From a virus: DNA of 23,268 nucleotides. The translations under genes were made by a program, and so were the position numbers. The stretch lies in the IMG/VR virus record IMGVR_UViG_3300048918_000033, positions 1-23,268 of that record; one strand, given 5' to 3'. The notes under the pieces were generated by a model. That model ran no database searches and was not told the DNA's origin. It saw only the letters and a list, made by a program, of their open reading frames with translations. This document shows positions 13,986 to 21,185 of this stretch, piece after piece. How positions within the stretch are numbered: position 1 is the first letter of the stretch; every line of letters begins with the position of its first letter.

Positions 13986-14013
13986 AGGAAGGGAGCCTTT
14001 CGGCCCCCTTCCT
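13986..14013 (-). other. Strong intergenic RNA hairpin with GAAA loop
   Basis: On the minus strand AGGAAGGG-G-GCC pairs with GGC-T-CCCTTCCT, 12 pairs including one G-U, closed by a GAAA (GNRA) tetraloop. It begins 3 bases after the 62-aa gene's stop and ends just before the head-fibre ribosome site. The opposite-strand reading has an A-C mismatch, so the structure suits minus-strand RNA. No T run follows, so it is more likely an mRNA-stability or attenuation element than a terminator. Confidence 0.7.
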
Positions 14014-14016
14014 TGT

Positions 14017-14205
14017 TTAGCCAGCGCTTTCAGTCACAACGCCAGAATCATTCCAGAGCTGGCCAGCAACAGCCGGATCAGAAGTCGGCAGGTCACTCAT
14101 GAACACGGGGTTCGGAATGACAGTGCCAACCCCAATGGGAGCAACCCACCACGCGCTGTTAGAGCGATCAGCCACATTCGGATTAGTGATAACGGGAGCA
14201 GCCAT
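14017..14205 (-). CDS. Small head-region protein, unknown
   Basis: 62 residues: MAAPVITNPNVADRSNSAWW..., then MSDLPTSDPAVAGQLWNDSGVV, a motif often seen in small proteins beside phage coat genes. It lies immediately after the coat gene with a strong AAGGAG 7 bases before ATG 14205 and is followed by the GAAA hairpin, so it may be made at coat-like levels. That would suit a capsid decoration or head-size protein. This role is inferred from position only. Confidence 0.75.
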   Translation of the reverse strand: MAAPVITNPNVADRSNSAWWVAPIGVGTVIPNPVFMSDLPTSDPAVAGQLWNDSGVVTESAG

Positions 14206-14216
14206 CTAGATTCTCC

Positions 14217-15416
14217 TTAGGCCGGGGTGAGGTCGGACGGGTCATTAGCAATACGAGCCGCCCATTCGGGACGGAGCGCGCCAAAGCCGTACATGATGTC
14301 GAAGCGGGTCAGGTTCATGTCGTTCACGAGGCTGGAACCCTCGGTCACGCGCATCGAGACGCCTTCAAACTGGCGACGCGAGGTCTTCCAGCCCGACAGT
14401 TCCGGCAGATCGACGGTCACGAACGCGAAGGCTTCCGGACGATAGGCCATGGAGCCGCCGTAGGTCTCGCCAGCCGCTTCAAGAATCGTCACAGCACCGG
14501 AGTTGGTCGGATAGCCCGTCACGTTCTGCTCAGAGCCGCTCACGGTCAGCGCCGGGTAAATCTGGATATCACCAGCGCCACCCGGGAAGTCGGCCGTCAC
14601 GACGAACTGACGCAGGTAGCCGAGGCTTGCCTTGGTCTGCGGATGGACAGCCACAGCGCCCGCGAAGGTGATGATGGAACCCTTCGTGATAGCACCCGTA
14701 CCGGTCTTGAGGGTGATGGCCGAGCCGCTCTCGGTTGCGCCATTGACCTGATAGTTAGCACCCGCGCCGTTGACATGGATCGGGGAGACTGTCGAGCTAT
14801 TCCAGTCGAAACCGGAAGCGCGGCCCATGACGCCGTCTTCGTACTGCACATCCAACTGCTTCTGCGAGTTGAACAAGCCAGCCAGGGCCGGGACGATGGT
14901 GGTTTCCGCCGACGAGTTGGTCAGCATCTTCATGGTGGACGGACCTGCGCCGTTGTCCATGATGAGCTTGCGAGCGATGTTCGCGTAGGCCAGCTGAGTC
15001 CACTGCGCCGAACCGACACCCGTCTGATTGGGGATCGAGTCGAATGCGAGCTGCTGGACCTTGGCCTCAACGGTCACAGCCAAGTCAGCGACCTGCTGCG
15101 ACAGATAGCGACGGTCGAATTCCTCGATGTCGAGTGCCAGTTCTGCCGAGGTGTACTGAACCGAGAAGTTCAGCTGATCGATGATCTTCACTTCGCGGAT
15201 GATGGTCTGCAACGGGGCGGGCTGAGCCACGCGACCGGAGGTAATCACCGCATGCTGCGGCACCGGGACGCGCAGGGTATCGCCGATGGCGGGCGCGCCT
15301 TCCTTGAACGAGGAGTCGTAGGTGCGCGGAATGGTCTTGATGAAGGAAAGGGCTTCGCTGAAGCGCATCAGAGCGCGATCAGCAATCATATCGGTAGTAA
15401 GCAGCTGGTTAGCCAT
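14217..15416 (-). CDS. Major coat protein, P22 gp5-like
   Basis: 399 residues (P22 gp5 has 430). The N terminus MANQLLTTDMIADRALMRFSEAL, the long helix ALDIEEFDRRYLSQQVADLAVTVEAK, a Gly/Ser/Thr-rich middle (~200-320) likely to be the inserted domain, and a C-terminal RFDIMYGFGALRPEWAARI are characteristic of P22-type HK97-fold coat proteins. Start ATG 15416 is chosen over an ATG 13 codons upstream because AAGGAA lies 5 bases before it and the protein start matches the family. A hairpin that overlaps this ribosome site precedes it. The gene follows the scaffold gene after 54 bases, as expected for P22-type heads. Confidence 0.92.
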   Translation of the reverse strand: MANQLLTTDMIADRALMRFSEALSFIKTIPRTYDSSFKEGAPAIGDTLRVPVPQHAVITSGRVAQPAPLQTIIREVKIIDQLNFSVQYTSAELALDIEEFDRRYLSQQVADLAVTVEAKVQQLAFDSIPNQTGVGSAQWTQLAYANIARKLIMDNGAGPSTMKMLTNSSAETTIVPALAGLFNSQKQLDVQYEDGVMGRASGFDWNSSTVSPIHVNGAGANYQVNGATESGSAITLKTGTGAITKGSIITFAGAVAVHPQTKASLGYLRQFVVTADFPGGAGDIQIYPALTVSGSEQNVTGYPTNSGAVTILEAAGETYGGSMAYRPEAFAFVTVDLPELSGWKTSRRQFEGVSMRVTEGSSLVNDMNLTRFDIMYGFGALRPEWAARIANDPSDLTPA

Positions 15417-15423
15417 ATCGGTT

Positions 15424-15462
15424 CCTTGGAAGGTGGTGGAATCGCTAGCCACCACCCCAAGG
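15424..15462 (-). promoter_or_regulatory. Hairpin overlapping the coat ribosome binding site
   Basis: In minus-strand RNA CCTTGG-GGTGGTGG pairs with CCACCACC-tt-CCAAGG: 14 pairs with a 2-base bulge and a 9-base loop. The 3' arm's AAGG is part of the coat Shine-Dalgarno, 7 bases from ATG 15416. The structure starts 8 bases after the scaffold stop. It may control coat translation or protect the mRNA. Confidence 0.65.
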
Positions 15463-15470
15463 GCGAAGGC

Positions 15471-16394
15471 TTAGCGTTTACCCGCCTTGCGCCACGCTGC
15501 AATGCGTTCTGCGGTACTCAGGTTCGGATCACCGATATCAACCGATGGCTTGCCTGAGCCGCTGACCGTCTTGGGAGGCGGAGGGGCGGACGTCGTACGT
15601 TTCGGCAAGGGCGCAGGCGCGGGGGCAGGAGCGTTCGCTGCTTCGGGCTGCGAGCCACCTTCAAACTTCTCCGCCAACTTGGCCAATTCGCGCGCCTTTT
15701 GTAGCGGCGACAGGCCATTGATGCGCTTGGCTTCCGCGAGGTTCTCGCTTAGGTAATGGGCAATGTCCAGGTCATGATCGTCACCCATGAACATGTCGGT
15801 CAGCGGCTTGAATGCCGGGTCCGTGTTCAGTGGTGATTCCACGATGTCCTGCCATGCGCCATCGCCTGCACGTTCCTCAAAGGAGTCAATGCGGGCTTTG
15901 AAGCTTTCGGCAGCTTCGGCACGTTTCCGATTGGCTTCGGAGGCTTCGCGATCTGCTTCGCGCTGTTTGAGCTTCTCATCGACAAGGTAATCGGTGTACT
16001 TACCGCTGTCGAAGTCGAAATCTTCCAGAGTCTTCAGCTTGGGCTTTTCCGGCTCAACCGGTGCTTTAGGCTGGGTCTGCTGAAACTCGCGGAGCATCGC
16101 TTCACGCGTCCGGGCCTCGGTTACTTGCCGTTCCCGTTCCAGCCTTTCCTTCATCCAGCGAGGTAGGCGCTTTTCACTGCGCTGCTGCTGTGAGGCCGCG
16201 TCTGGTGCGTCGTCTTTCTCCCCTTCCACGGGGACCGCAGGTTCTGCGGCTGCTACAGGCTCCTTTTCGACCTTCGGCGCGACCTTTTCAGGCTTAGCTT
16301 CCGGTACAACCAAAGTTGCCTTGTAACTCGTGTCGGTTGATTTCAGCTGCGGCGCAGCTTCCGTGGTGACGGCCACGTTGGTTTCGGTGATCAT
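15471..16394 (-). CDS. Scaffolding protein, P22 gp8-like
   Basis: 307 residues (P22 gp8 has 303). The N-terminal ~70 residues are acidic and rich in Pro/Ala/Glu. A long charged helical middle follows (WMKERLERERQVTEARTREA, KLKQREADREASEANRKRAEAAESFKARID). The tail is Ala/Pro-rich and ends in a small basic helix (AERIAAWRKAGKR), the type of C-terminal element that binds coat in P22. Scaffold directs procapsid assembly and leaves before DNA enters. ATG 16394 has AAGGG 8 bases upstream. It is followed after 54 bases, including a hairpin, by the coat gene. Confidence 0.88.
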   Translation of the reverse strand: MITETNVAVTTEAAPQLKSTDTSYKATLVVPEAKPEKVAPKVEKEPVAAAEPAVPVEGEKDDAPDAASQQQRSEKRLPRWMKERLERERQVTEARTREAMLREFQQTQPKAPVEPEKPKLKTLEDFDFDSGKYTDYLVDEKLKQREADREASEANRKRAEAAESFKARIDSFEERAGDGAWQDIVESPLNTDPAFKPLTDMFMGDDHDLDIAHYLSENLAEAKRINGLSPLQKARELAKLAEKFEGGSQPEAANAPAPAPAPLPKRTTSAPPPPKTVSGSGKPSVDIGDPNLSTAERIAAWRKAGKR

Positions 16395-16435
16395 ATTATG
16401 CCCTTTGGGTTTGGAGTCAAGCGTCTACAGCATGA

Positions 16436-18580
16436 TTAGAAACCGCCTTGGTAATCCCCCGTATTGACCTGCAACGGTGTTTCACGTGGAACAACTGTGC
16501 CGATAGGCTGAGCCGGAGCCATGGGCTGCAATGCCTGAGCGTTCTGGATCATCGTCTGATGACCGTCTGCCTCATGGCCCGGAATCTGGCTGATCTTCTC
16601 GGCGGTATCAGCCTCCGTCTTCTGGATGTCTGCCTGCTGCTTGGCCTGGATATCCTGAGCGCGGGAATGAGCCAGCGCGGCTTGGCCAAGATGATGCTGC
16701 GCCTGAGCCATCTTGACCGGATCGGGCTGTGGCGGCGGAGGCGGCTGATCACCCTCACCCGGAGGCAAGATGCCCGCATTGACAAGCTGCTGGCGTACGG
16801 CTTGGACGTACATGTCGATACCAGGCACATCCAGCGACTTGAACAGCAGGAATTGGCCAATCGCGCCAATCGGTCCAGGCGTCTGAGCCAAGGTCTGCCC
16901 AAGGTCTGCCAGCTCCATGCGAGCCGTGTCGTAAGACTTACCGACCGTGCAAACCACATCGAATCGACCACGCGTTAGGTCGTTCTCCACGTGAATCTGG
17001 CCATCTTCGCCCAAGACGGGGTGATTGACCTTCACGTAGTCCTCAGCCATATCCTCGCCAAGAATGCGAATCGTCCGCTCGGCATCGTAATAGTGTGGGA
17101 TGGCATCCACTAGGATTTCGCCCAAGCGCTTGAGCGCCTTGACCTGATTGTCGATATAGACGAAGTTGGCCGTATCCGCCTGACTATTGCGGGCCATGAT
17201 GGCGCGGCCCGAGGTCTCATTCGACTGAGCGCCCAGCGAGGCATCAAAGACACCAAGGGTGGCCTTCATCTCGTCGCCAGCGATGTTCGCTAGGCCGATA
17301 AGGGCCGTAGGCATCTGCGCCATAGGCTCGCGGCTAGGAGAAGCGCCAGGAGCCTGTGGATCATGGTTGTACATGAGCACCGGAGGGTCGTCGTAGCCCA
17401 TGCGCTCGTAGTAGCTTTCCAGCCCCTTAATCATGGCTGGTGTAGCCTTGAGTGGGCTATTGGGAAGCTTGGCGACTACCTCAACGAGCGTGGACATCTC
17501 AAAGTTGTGGATCATCTGCGAGTCACGACCGAAACGGGTCATGCCGCTGTAAATCTGCTTGCCTTCGATGACCACCAAATCGCCCCACTGCGGCACAATC
17601 GGGATCATCGTGCCGCCCCACTTTGTCGGCTCCTCAAGCTTGCCAGCGCCATAGACAAGGCAGGAATAGACGCAGTTCGTCTCCACCTCGCGGATCATCG
17701 GCTGACCCTTGGCGTCCGTCTTGATCGTGACGGGTTGCCACTGAGGCTGACCGGTCTGTGGATCAATGGGAGGATTGGCCATCTCATCTTTGATTAGGTC
17801 AAACTCATCGGCATTCACCACGCTGCCATCTGACAGCATGTAGATCGTCCTGGCCTCCGGCTCGGTATACCAATACTCGGCAATACGAACCTCGTCCTCA
17901 TTGAACCATTCGCGGTCGTATTGATCCGTCGCATTGGTTACATCGAAGTCGATGGGGTCAACCTTGGGCCAACGTTTCTTGAACTCAGACTTTGGAATCA
18001 GTTCAGTAATGAACCAATAGCGGGCGTCCGACCGGTCGAACTCGCGCGCAGACGGGTCACAGAACACCGTCATCGGGTCCATCACGTTCTTGATGATCAA
18101 GCGCTGGTCAAAGCTATCGCCCGGCTCGTAGTCGGCAATGACGCGCAGCGCACCCATGCCACCACCGCAAGCCCATTGAAATGCCGTGTCATAAGCATTC
18201 TCAGCCGATGACTGAACCTCAATGTTCTTGATCAGGCCGTTGTAGATGTCGGCCACATCCTTGTCATTGTCCTCAACGGCGCGGACCTTGATGTTCGGCT
18301 TGTTCTTGAGCTGCTGACCGGTGACGCGGCGAATGAGCTGGCGAATCCGGTTGAACTCGTAGTTCGGCTTATTGCGGCGCTTGGCCGTCAGATGAACGTC
18401 CCACTGCTTGCCCGACTCAAAGGCGAAGCGCATGTCCTCAACGCACCGACGTCGTTGCTCCGTATCGAAGTTGAAAGCGTCCTGGGCGCGCTCAAGCATT
18501 TGCTGCGTCCAGCCGTCCCTTTCCTTCTTGGTGACGGCTTTGGTTGAATCCTTTGGCTGATAGGTCTTTTGCTTGGCCAT
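16436..18580 (-). CDS. Portal protein, P22 gp1-like
   Basis: 714 residues (P22 gp1 has 725). N-terminal helices with FNFDTEQRRRCVEDMRFAFESGKQWD, then NRIRQLIRRVTGQQLKNKPNIKVR and a core with MDPMTVFCDPSAREFDRSDARYWF, typical of P22-family portals. A later ASLGAQSNETSGRAIMARNSQAD region is also conserved in portals. The last ~110 residues are Gln/Pro/Ala-rich with a run of prolines and a predicted long helix, in the place of the P22 barrel. It forms the dodecameric DNA channel at one capsid vertex and binds terminase, then gp4. It begins 2 bases after the terminase stop, with a consensus GGAGG 6 bases before ATG. Confidence 0.93.
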   Translation of the reverse strand: MAKQKTYQPKDSTKAVTKKERDGWTQQMLERAQDAFNFDTEQRRRCVEDMRFAFESGKQWDVHLTAKRRNKPNYEFNRIRQLIRRVTGQQLKNKPNIKVRAVEDNDKDVADIYNGLIKNIEVQSSAENAYDTAFQWACGGGMGALRVIADYEPGDSFDQRLIIKNVMDPMTVFCDPSAREFDRSDARYWFITELIPKSEFKKRWPKVDPIDFDVTNATDQYDREWFNEDEVRIAEYWYTEPEARTIYMLSDGSVVNADEFDLIKDEMANPPIDPQTGQPQWQPVTIKTDAKGQPMIREVETNCVYSCLVYGAGKLEEPTKWGGTMIPIVPQWGDLVVIEGKQIYSGMTRFGRDSQMIHNFEMSTLVEVVAKLPNSPLKATPAMIKGLESYYERMGYDDPPVLMYNHDPQAPGASPSREPMAQMPTALIGLANIAGDEMKATLGVFDASLGAQSNETSGRAIMARNSQADTANFVYIDNQVKALKRLGEILVDAIPHYYDAERTIRILGEDMAEDYVKVNHPVLGEDGQIHVENDLTRGRFDVVCTVGKSYDTARMELADLGQTLAQTPGPIGAIGQFLLFKSLDVPGIDMYVQAVRQQLVNAGILPPGEGDQPPPPPQPDPVKMAQAQHHLGQAALAHSRAQDIQAKQQADIQKTEADTAEKISQIPGHEADGHQTMIQNAQALQPMAPAQPIGTVVPRETPLQVNTGDYQGGF

Positions 18581-18582
18581 AA

Positions 18583-20145
18583 TCAGCCTCCGAATATGTC
18601 TACGCGCTGGCCGAAGCCGTGATGGGTGAATTGGGTTGTCATGCTAAGTTCTGGCGCTGAGTATACGGGAGCGACGGGTTCAGCGAAGGTCAATACTACT
18701 GCGTCCCACTCGTCGGGAGACGGAACGCCTCGACGTCGCATGTCCTCTTTCTTCTCCATACGGAGTCGAGTATTGGAGTCGTAGCTGTAGCCGGGTCCGC
18801 AAGCATCGGCCTGCAAGGTGTCCGAATCGGGGATGGAAACGCCAGCAGGGTCTTGCAGCCATTCGTTCGAAGCCATCCACATTTCGGCGCGGCGATTGAG
18901 AGGTCCGCCACCTACCTCTCGTCCATCCTCATCCAACTTAGGCGGCTCAAGCGGAGCAGAACCGAAGTTCACGGCCTTCACGATCTCGCCATAGCCCATC
19001 TCGATCAGGCGGTCATAGATGCCAGCACCAAGGCCACCGACGTCGATGAACAGGCGAGCGGGCTTCTCGGCGTCGATAACCTGCTTGCACCAGCCAGCCG
19101 ATTCCATGGTGTCTAGCTTGATGCGCTTCTCAACCTTGGGAATCTTGCGGCCACGACGGCGAGCCATGGCTGATCCATCGTCACCGAAGCGAGCAGGGTC
19201 AAAGCCAATAACCAGCGGTCCGGATTCGTCAGCCTCACACTTGCGGGCTCGCGCGATAAGTTCAGGCTTGATATAGCTGTTGTGCCCGGACATCTGGAAC
19301 GCCTCAGCAGCGGTCGCCGGGTATTCCTGCTTGAACAGAATGGGGTCTTTCAGCTCGGCGATCTTGTTACGCCGCCAGGCCATCTGAGCCATATCAAGCT
19401 CGTACATGCCGGCGTACTCACGTTCTTCAGCCGTATAGTCAATCTCGACGTTCTTGCGGTATTCCTCTTGCCAGAACCAGGGGACGAATATGGCGATGAA
19501 CTCGCCTATCCCGTTCTCAGCGTCGCGCCACTTCTGGTGAAATAGGTTTCCAACGCCGTTCGCTGTGGATTCAAGGATGATTTCAGTTTCATCCGCATCA
19601 GGAACAGCCTGTAAGACGCCAGCTGCGTGGGTGTCGGCATGAGGCCAGAAAGCCGCTTCTGAGCCATGGAAGAGCTGGATCGTGGACGAGCGGCCAACCC
19701 CTTTAGTCCCAGCCGTGCCGACCTTGTATCCTGAATCCAGCTTGTCGAAGAATAGTTCTTTGGCATTAGCGGCTCCCGTAGATGGTCGAACAGCCTGCGG
19801 GCAATGCTCATGGTAGCGGTTGACCATCTCGAACAGGTTCTGGGTCGCTTGGTCCTCGTGGGTGAGGATGAAGGTGCGAATGCCCTTGCGCCAGGTAGAG
19901 GAATGGTAGAACCGGGCTCCGACGTATGTTGAGCACCCCTGCTGGCGACCCTTGAGGATCAGCGCACGAACCTTGCCAGTCTCAGACCTCTGCCGCTCCA
20001 AAGCCTCGTGGATATGCTCCTGAGCCTTGTTGAATACGAACGGTGCAACCTTCCCCGACTTGGACCGAATCTTGAGACAGTTTCGCGCATAGAAGGCCAG
20101 GTCTTCCTTCAGCCTTACTCGCGCTTCCTGTTCACTCAAGGCCAT
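18583..20145 (-). CDS. Large terminase (packaging ATPase and nuclease)
   Basis: 520 residues. A Walker A-type loop GRQQGCST (66-73) follows a LILK strand. LFHGSEAAFWP (158-168) holds the Walker B/catalytic Glu region, and EIILESTANG (188-197) is the coupling motif. The C-terminal RNase H-like nuclease has Asp316 (GFDPARFGDDGSA), Asp368 (LFIDVGGLG) and Asp478/Asp481 (SPDEWDAVV). These are the expected metal-binding acids. It drives DNA into the procapsid and cuts concatemers, most likely by a headful mechanism as in P22-type phages, which cannot be confirmed here. The start overlaps the small terminase by 14 bases. Confidence 0.95.
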   Translation of the reverse strand: MALSEQEARVRLKEDLAFYARNCLKIRSKSGKVAPFVFNKAQEHIHEALERQRSETGKVRALILKGRQQGCSTYVGARFYHSSTWRKGIRTFILTHEDQATQNLFEMVNRYHEHCPQAVRPSTGAANAKELFFDKLDSGYKVGTAGTKGVGRSSTIQLFHGSEAAFWPHADTHAAGVLQAVPDADETEIILESTANGVGNLFHQKWRDAENGIGEFIAIFVPWFWQEEYRKNVEIDYTAEEREYAGMYELDMAQMAWRRNKIAELKDPILFKQEYPATAAEAFQMSGHNSYIKPELIARARKCEADESGPLVIGFDPARFGDDGSAMARRRGRKIPKVEKRIKLDTMESAGWCKQVIDAEKPARLFIDVGGLGAGIYDRLIEMGYGEIVKAVNFGSAPLEPPKLDEDGREVGGGPLNRRAEMWMASNEWLQDPAGVSIPDSDTLQADACGPGYSYDSNTRLRMEKKEDMRRRGVPSPDEWDAVVLTFAEPVAPVYSAPELSMTTQFTHHGFGQRVDIFGG

Positions 20146-20449
20146 TCAGCCAATCCTCGTGAGACTGTTCTTCAACGCTCATGTGACTTTCGGTCCGGGC
20201 AAGCTTGGGAATGTGGTATTCGATCATCTGGAAGTACAGAGATGCCGCATAGCCCGGGTCGGGCTTGACTAGCCACTTCTCGGGATCGGACGAATCACGC
20301 TCACCATCGGCAGTCTTCTGGAGCCACTGAGAGACGCTAGGAGCTAGGCCATCTGCAACGTTGGCTATCATCTGGCGAACCTGCCCGGTCGCCTTGTTGG
20401 GCGTCCCAGAGGTTCTACCGCCAGTTTTAGGTCGCCCTTGCCCAGCCAT
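20132..20449 (-). CDS. Small terminase subunit
   Basis: 105 residues, MAGQGRPKTGGRTSGTPNKATGQVRQMI at the N terminus (a basic, flexible start followed by a helix, common in phage small terminases), a helical middle (LAPSVSQWLQ, AASLYFQMIEYHIPKLAR) and an acidic tail. Position directly before the large subunit, with 14 bases of overlap, confirms the call. It should recognise the packaging site and start packaging. It is shorter than P22 gp3 (162 aa) and its sequence type differs. GAGAG lies 9 bases before ATG 20449. Confidence 0.85.
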   Translation of the reverse strand: MAGQGRPKTGGRTSGTPNKATGQVRQMIANVADGLAPSVSQWLQKTADGERDSSDPEKWLVKPDPGYAASLYFQMIEYHIPKLARTESHMSVEEQSHEDWLNGLE

Positions 20450-20481
20450 TTCTAAGACTCTCTAGTGTAGAAGTCATGTAA

Positions 20482-20510
20482 AGCTTACTTGTCAGTTTTA
20501 TCCGGGTCAA
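20482..20510 (-). promoter_or_regulatory. Possible weak promoter before the terminase genes
   Basis: In the 64-base gap ahead of the small terminase, TTGACC (20510-20505) stands 17 bases from TAAGCT (20487-20482). The -35 is good but the -10 matches TATAAT at only three positions, so this is tentative. Confidence 0.25.
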
Positions 20511-20513
20511 ATG

Positions 20514-20708
20514 TCAACTGCCACCACGCCTAGAGATATCGCCTGGTTCAGGCGTGAACATTCGGCTAGCCAAGTTAAGCAGACCTACCACTTCCCACTT
20601 GGATGGGCAGTCGCCGAAGCATCCGACCTTAATCTCGCCGTCCTCGTAACCTTCCACGAAGACGAAGGTCTTGACCGGCTCATCATCGCTTCTAGCCTCA
20701 AATCTCAT
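20514..20708 (-). CDS. Probable 3' part of a frameshifted phage gene (or coupled small gene)
   Basis: 64 residues starting MRFEARSDDEPVKTFVFVEGYEDG and continuing through IKVGCFGDCPSKWEVVGLLNLASRM. The strand-Asp/Gly-strand-helix pattern resembles the C-terminal part of ~90-100 aa phage proteins whose N-terminal part reads like 'ANIPxxLRxLADEI'. That N-terminal part lies directly upstream in the -1 relative frame (20698-20787), overlapping by 11 bases. ATG 20708 lacks a good ribosome site (AGG is about 11 bases away), which favours one gene split by a frameshift. Function unknown. It precedes the terminase. Confidence 0.6.
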   Translation of the reverse strand: MRFEARSDDEPVKTFVFVEGYEDGEIKVGCFGDCPSKWEVVGLLNLASRMFTPEPGDISRRGGS

Positions 20709-20787
20709 CAGCTAACTGCCTAAGCCTACCTGGGATATTGGCCAAACTGACCTGTACCGGGAGGTCGATAACCTTGAGGTCAGTCAC
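20698..20787 (-). CDS. Probable 5' part of the same frameshifted gene, 29 residues
   Basis: GTG 20787 starts a 29-residue frame (VTDLKVIDLPVQVSLANIPG, then RLRQLADEI) ending at TGA 20700-20698. It overlaps the upstream small gene's stop as GTGA and has GGAG a few bases before it, so initiation here is well supported. It ends exactly where the +1 frame continues into the 64-residue segment. A +1 shift near ATT-TGA would give a single protein of about 91 residues. Confidence 0.55.
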   Translation of the reverse strand: MTDLKVIDLPVQVSLANIPGRLRQLADEI

Positions 20788-20870
20788 TTGTCTCCATCCT
20801 TCCAAACCTGGAACTCGTGCCATAGGCAATACATGCCACAGATACCCAGACATAGACCGAAAGTGACCAT
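20784..20870 (-). CDS. Very small membrane protein, 28 residues
   Basis: MVTFGLCLGICGMYCLW followed by a short charged end: one short Cys-rich hydrophobic span and a Lys/Asp tail. ATG 20870 has GGGAG 9 bases upstream. An ATG three codons earlier is possible. Its TGA overlaps the GTG of the next frame (GTGA). Too short for a confident family call; supported by coupling and the ribosome site. Confidence 0.4.
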   Translation of the reverse strand: MVTFGLCLGICGMYCLWHEFQVWKDGDK

Positions 20871-20896
20871 GCTAGCCATCTCCCATGCCAGTCACG

Positions 20897-21049
20897 TTAG
20901 TAAGCCTTCTTCACGCCAAACTTCTTGGCGATCTTCTTATCGGACTTGTCGTCGGCCTTCTGAGCCTTCTTGACGGCAGACATGTTGCCCTTGAACTCCA
21001 CACGGGACTTAGCCATGGGGTTCATGGTGGACTTGGACTTCATTTTCAT
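20897..21049 (-). CDS. Small lysine-rich basic protein, 50 residues
   Basis: MKMKSKSTMNPMAKSRVEFK, then a Lys-rich helical stretch ending KKIAKKFGVKKAY. It is strongly basic and could bind nucleic acid, but no family is recognised. ATG 21049 overlaps the TGA of the preceding small gene (ATGA) and AGGAG lies 9 bases upstream. An internal ATG two codons on is an alternative. It is part of the pre-terminase block. Confidence 0.65.
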   Translation of the reverse strand: MKMKSKSTMNPMAKSRVEFKGNMSAVKKAQKADDKSDKKIAKKFGVKKAY

Positions 21050-21174
21050 TGGTGAGAACTCCTATCCAATTCGAACAGCTCTTGTGCAATGCGGAAGACG
21101 CCGGGAGAGATGACTTGTTCGCCTGGACGTTTTAGCGCCATCTCAATGCAGAATGTCAGGTATTTGGGCTTCAT
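21046..21174 (-). CDS. Small protein, 42 residues, unknown
   Basis: MKPKYLTFCIEMALKRPGEQ, then VISPGVFRIAQELFELD: two short helices around a Pro/Gly turn. ATG 21174 has AGGAA about 9 bases upstream, 11 bases after the stop of the Ig-fold gene, and its TGA overlaps the next ATG (ATGA). No family recognised. The coupling on one side and the ribosome site on the other support it. Confidence 0.6.
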   Translation of the reverse strand: MKPKYLTFCIEMALKRPGEQVISPGVFRIAQELFELDRSSHQ

Positions 21175-21185
21175 AGGAATATTTC

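Noticed and set aside
13986-14013. Rho-independent terminator after the coat/62-aa genes
   Set aside because: The stem is strong but no T run follows on the minus strand and essential late genes lie downstream.
14643-15557. A 304-residue plus-strand open frame opposite the coat gene
   Set aside because: It is exactly antisense to the well-supported coat gene and part of the scaffold gene, has no ribosome site, and its composition is that of a shadow frame.
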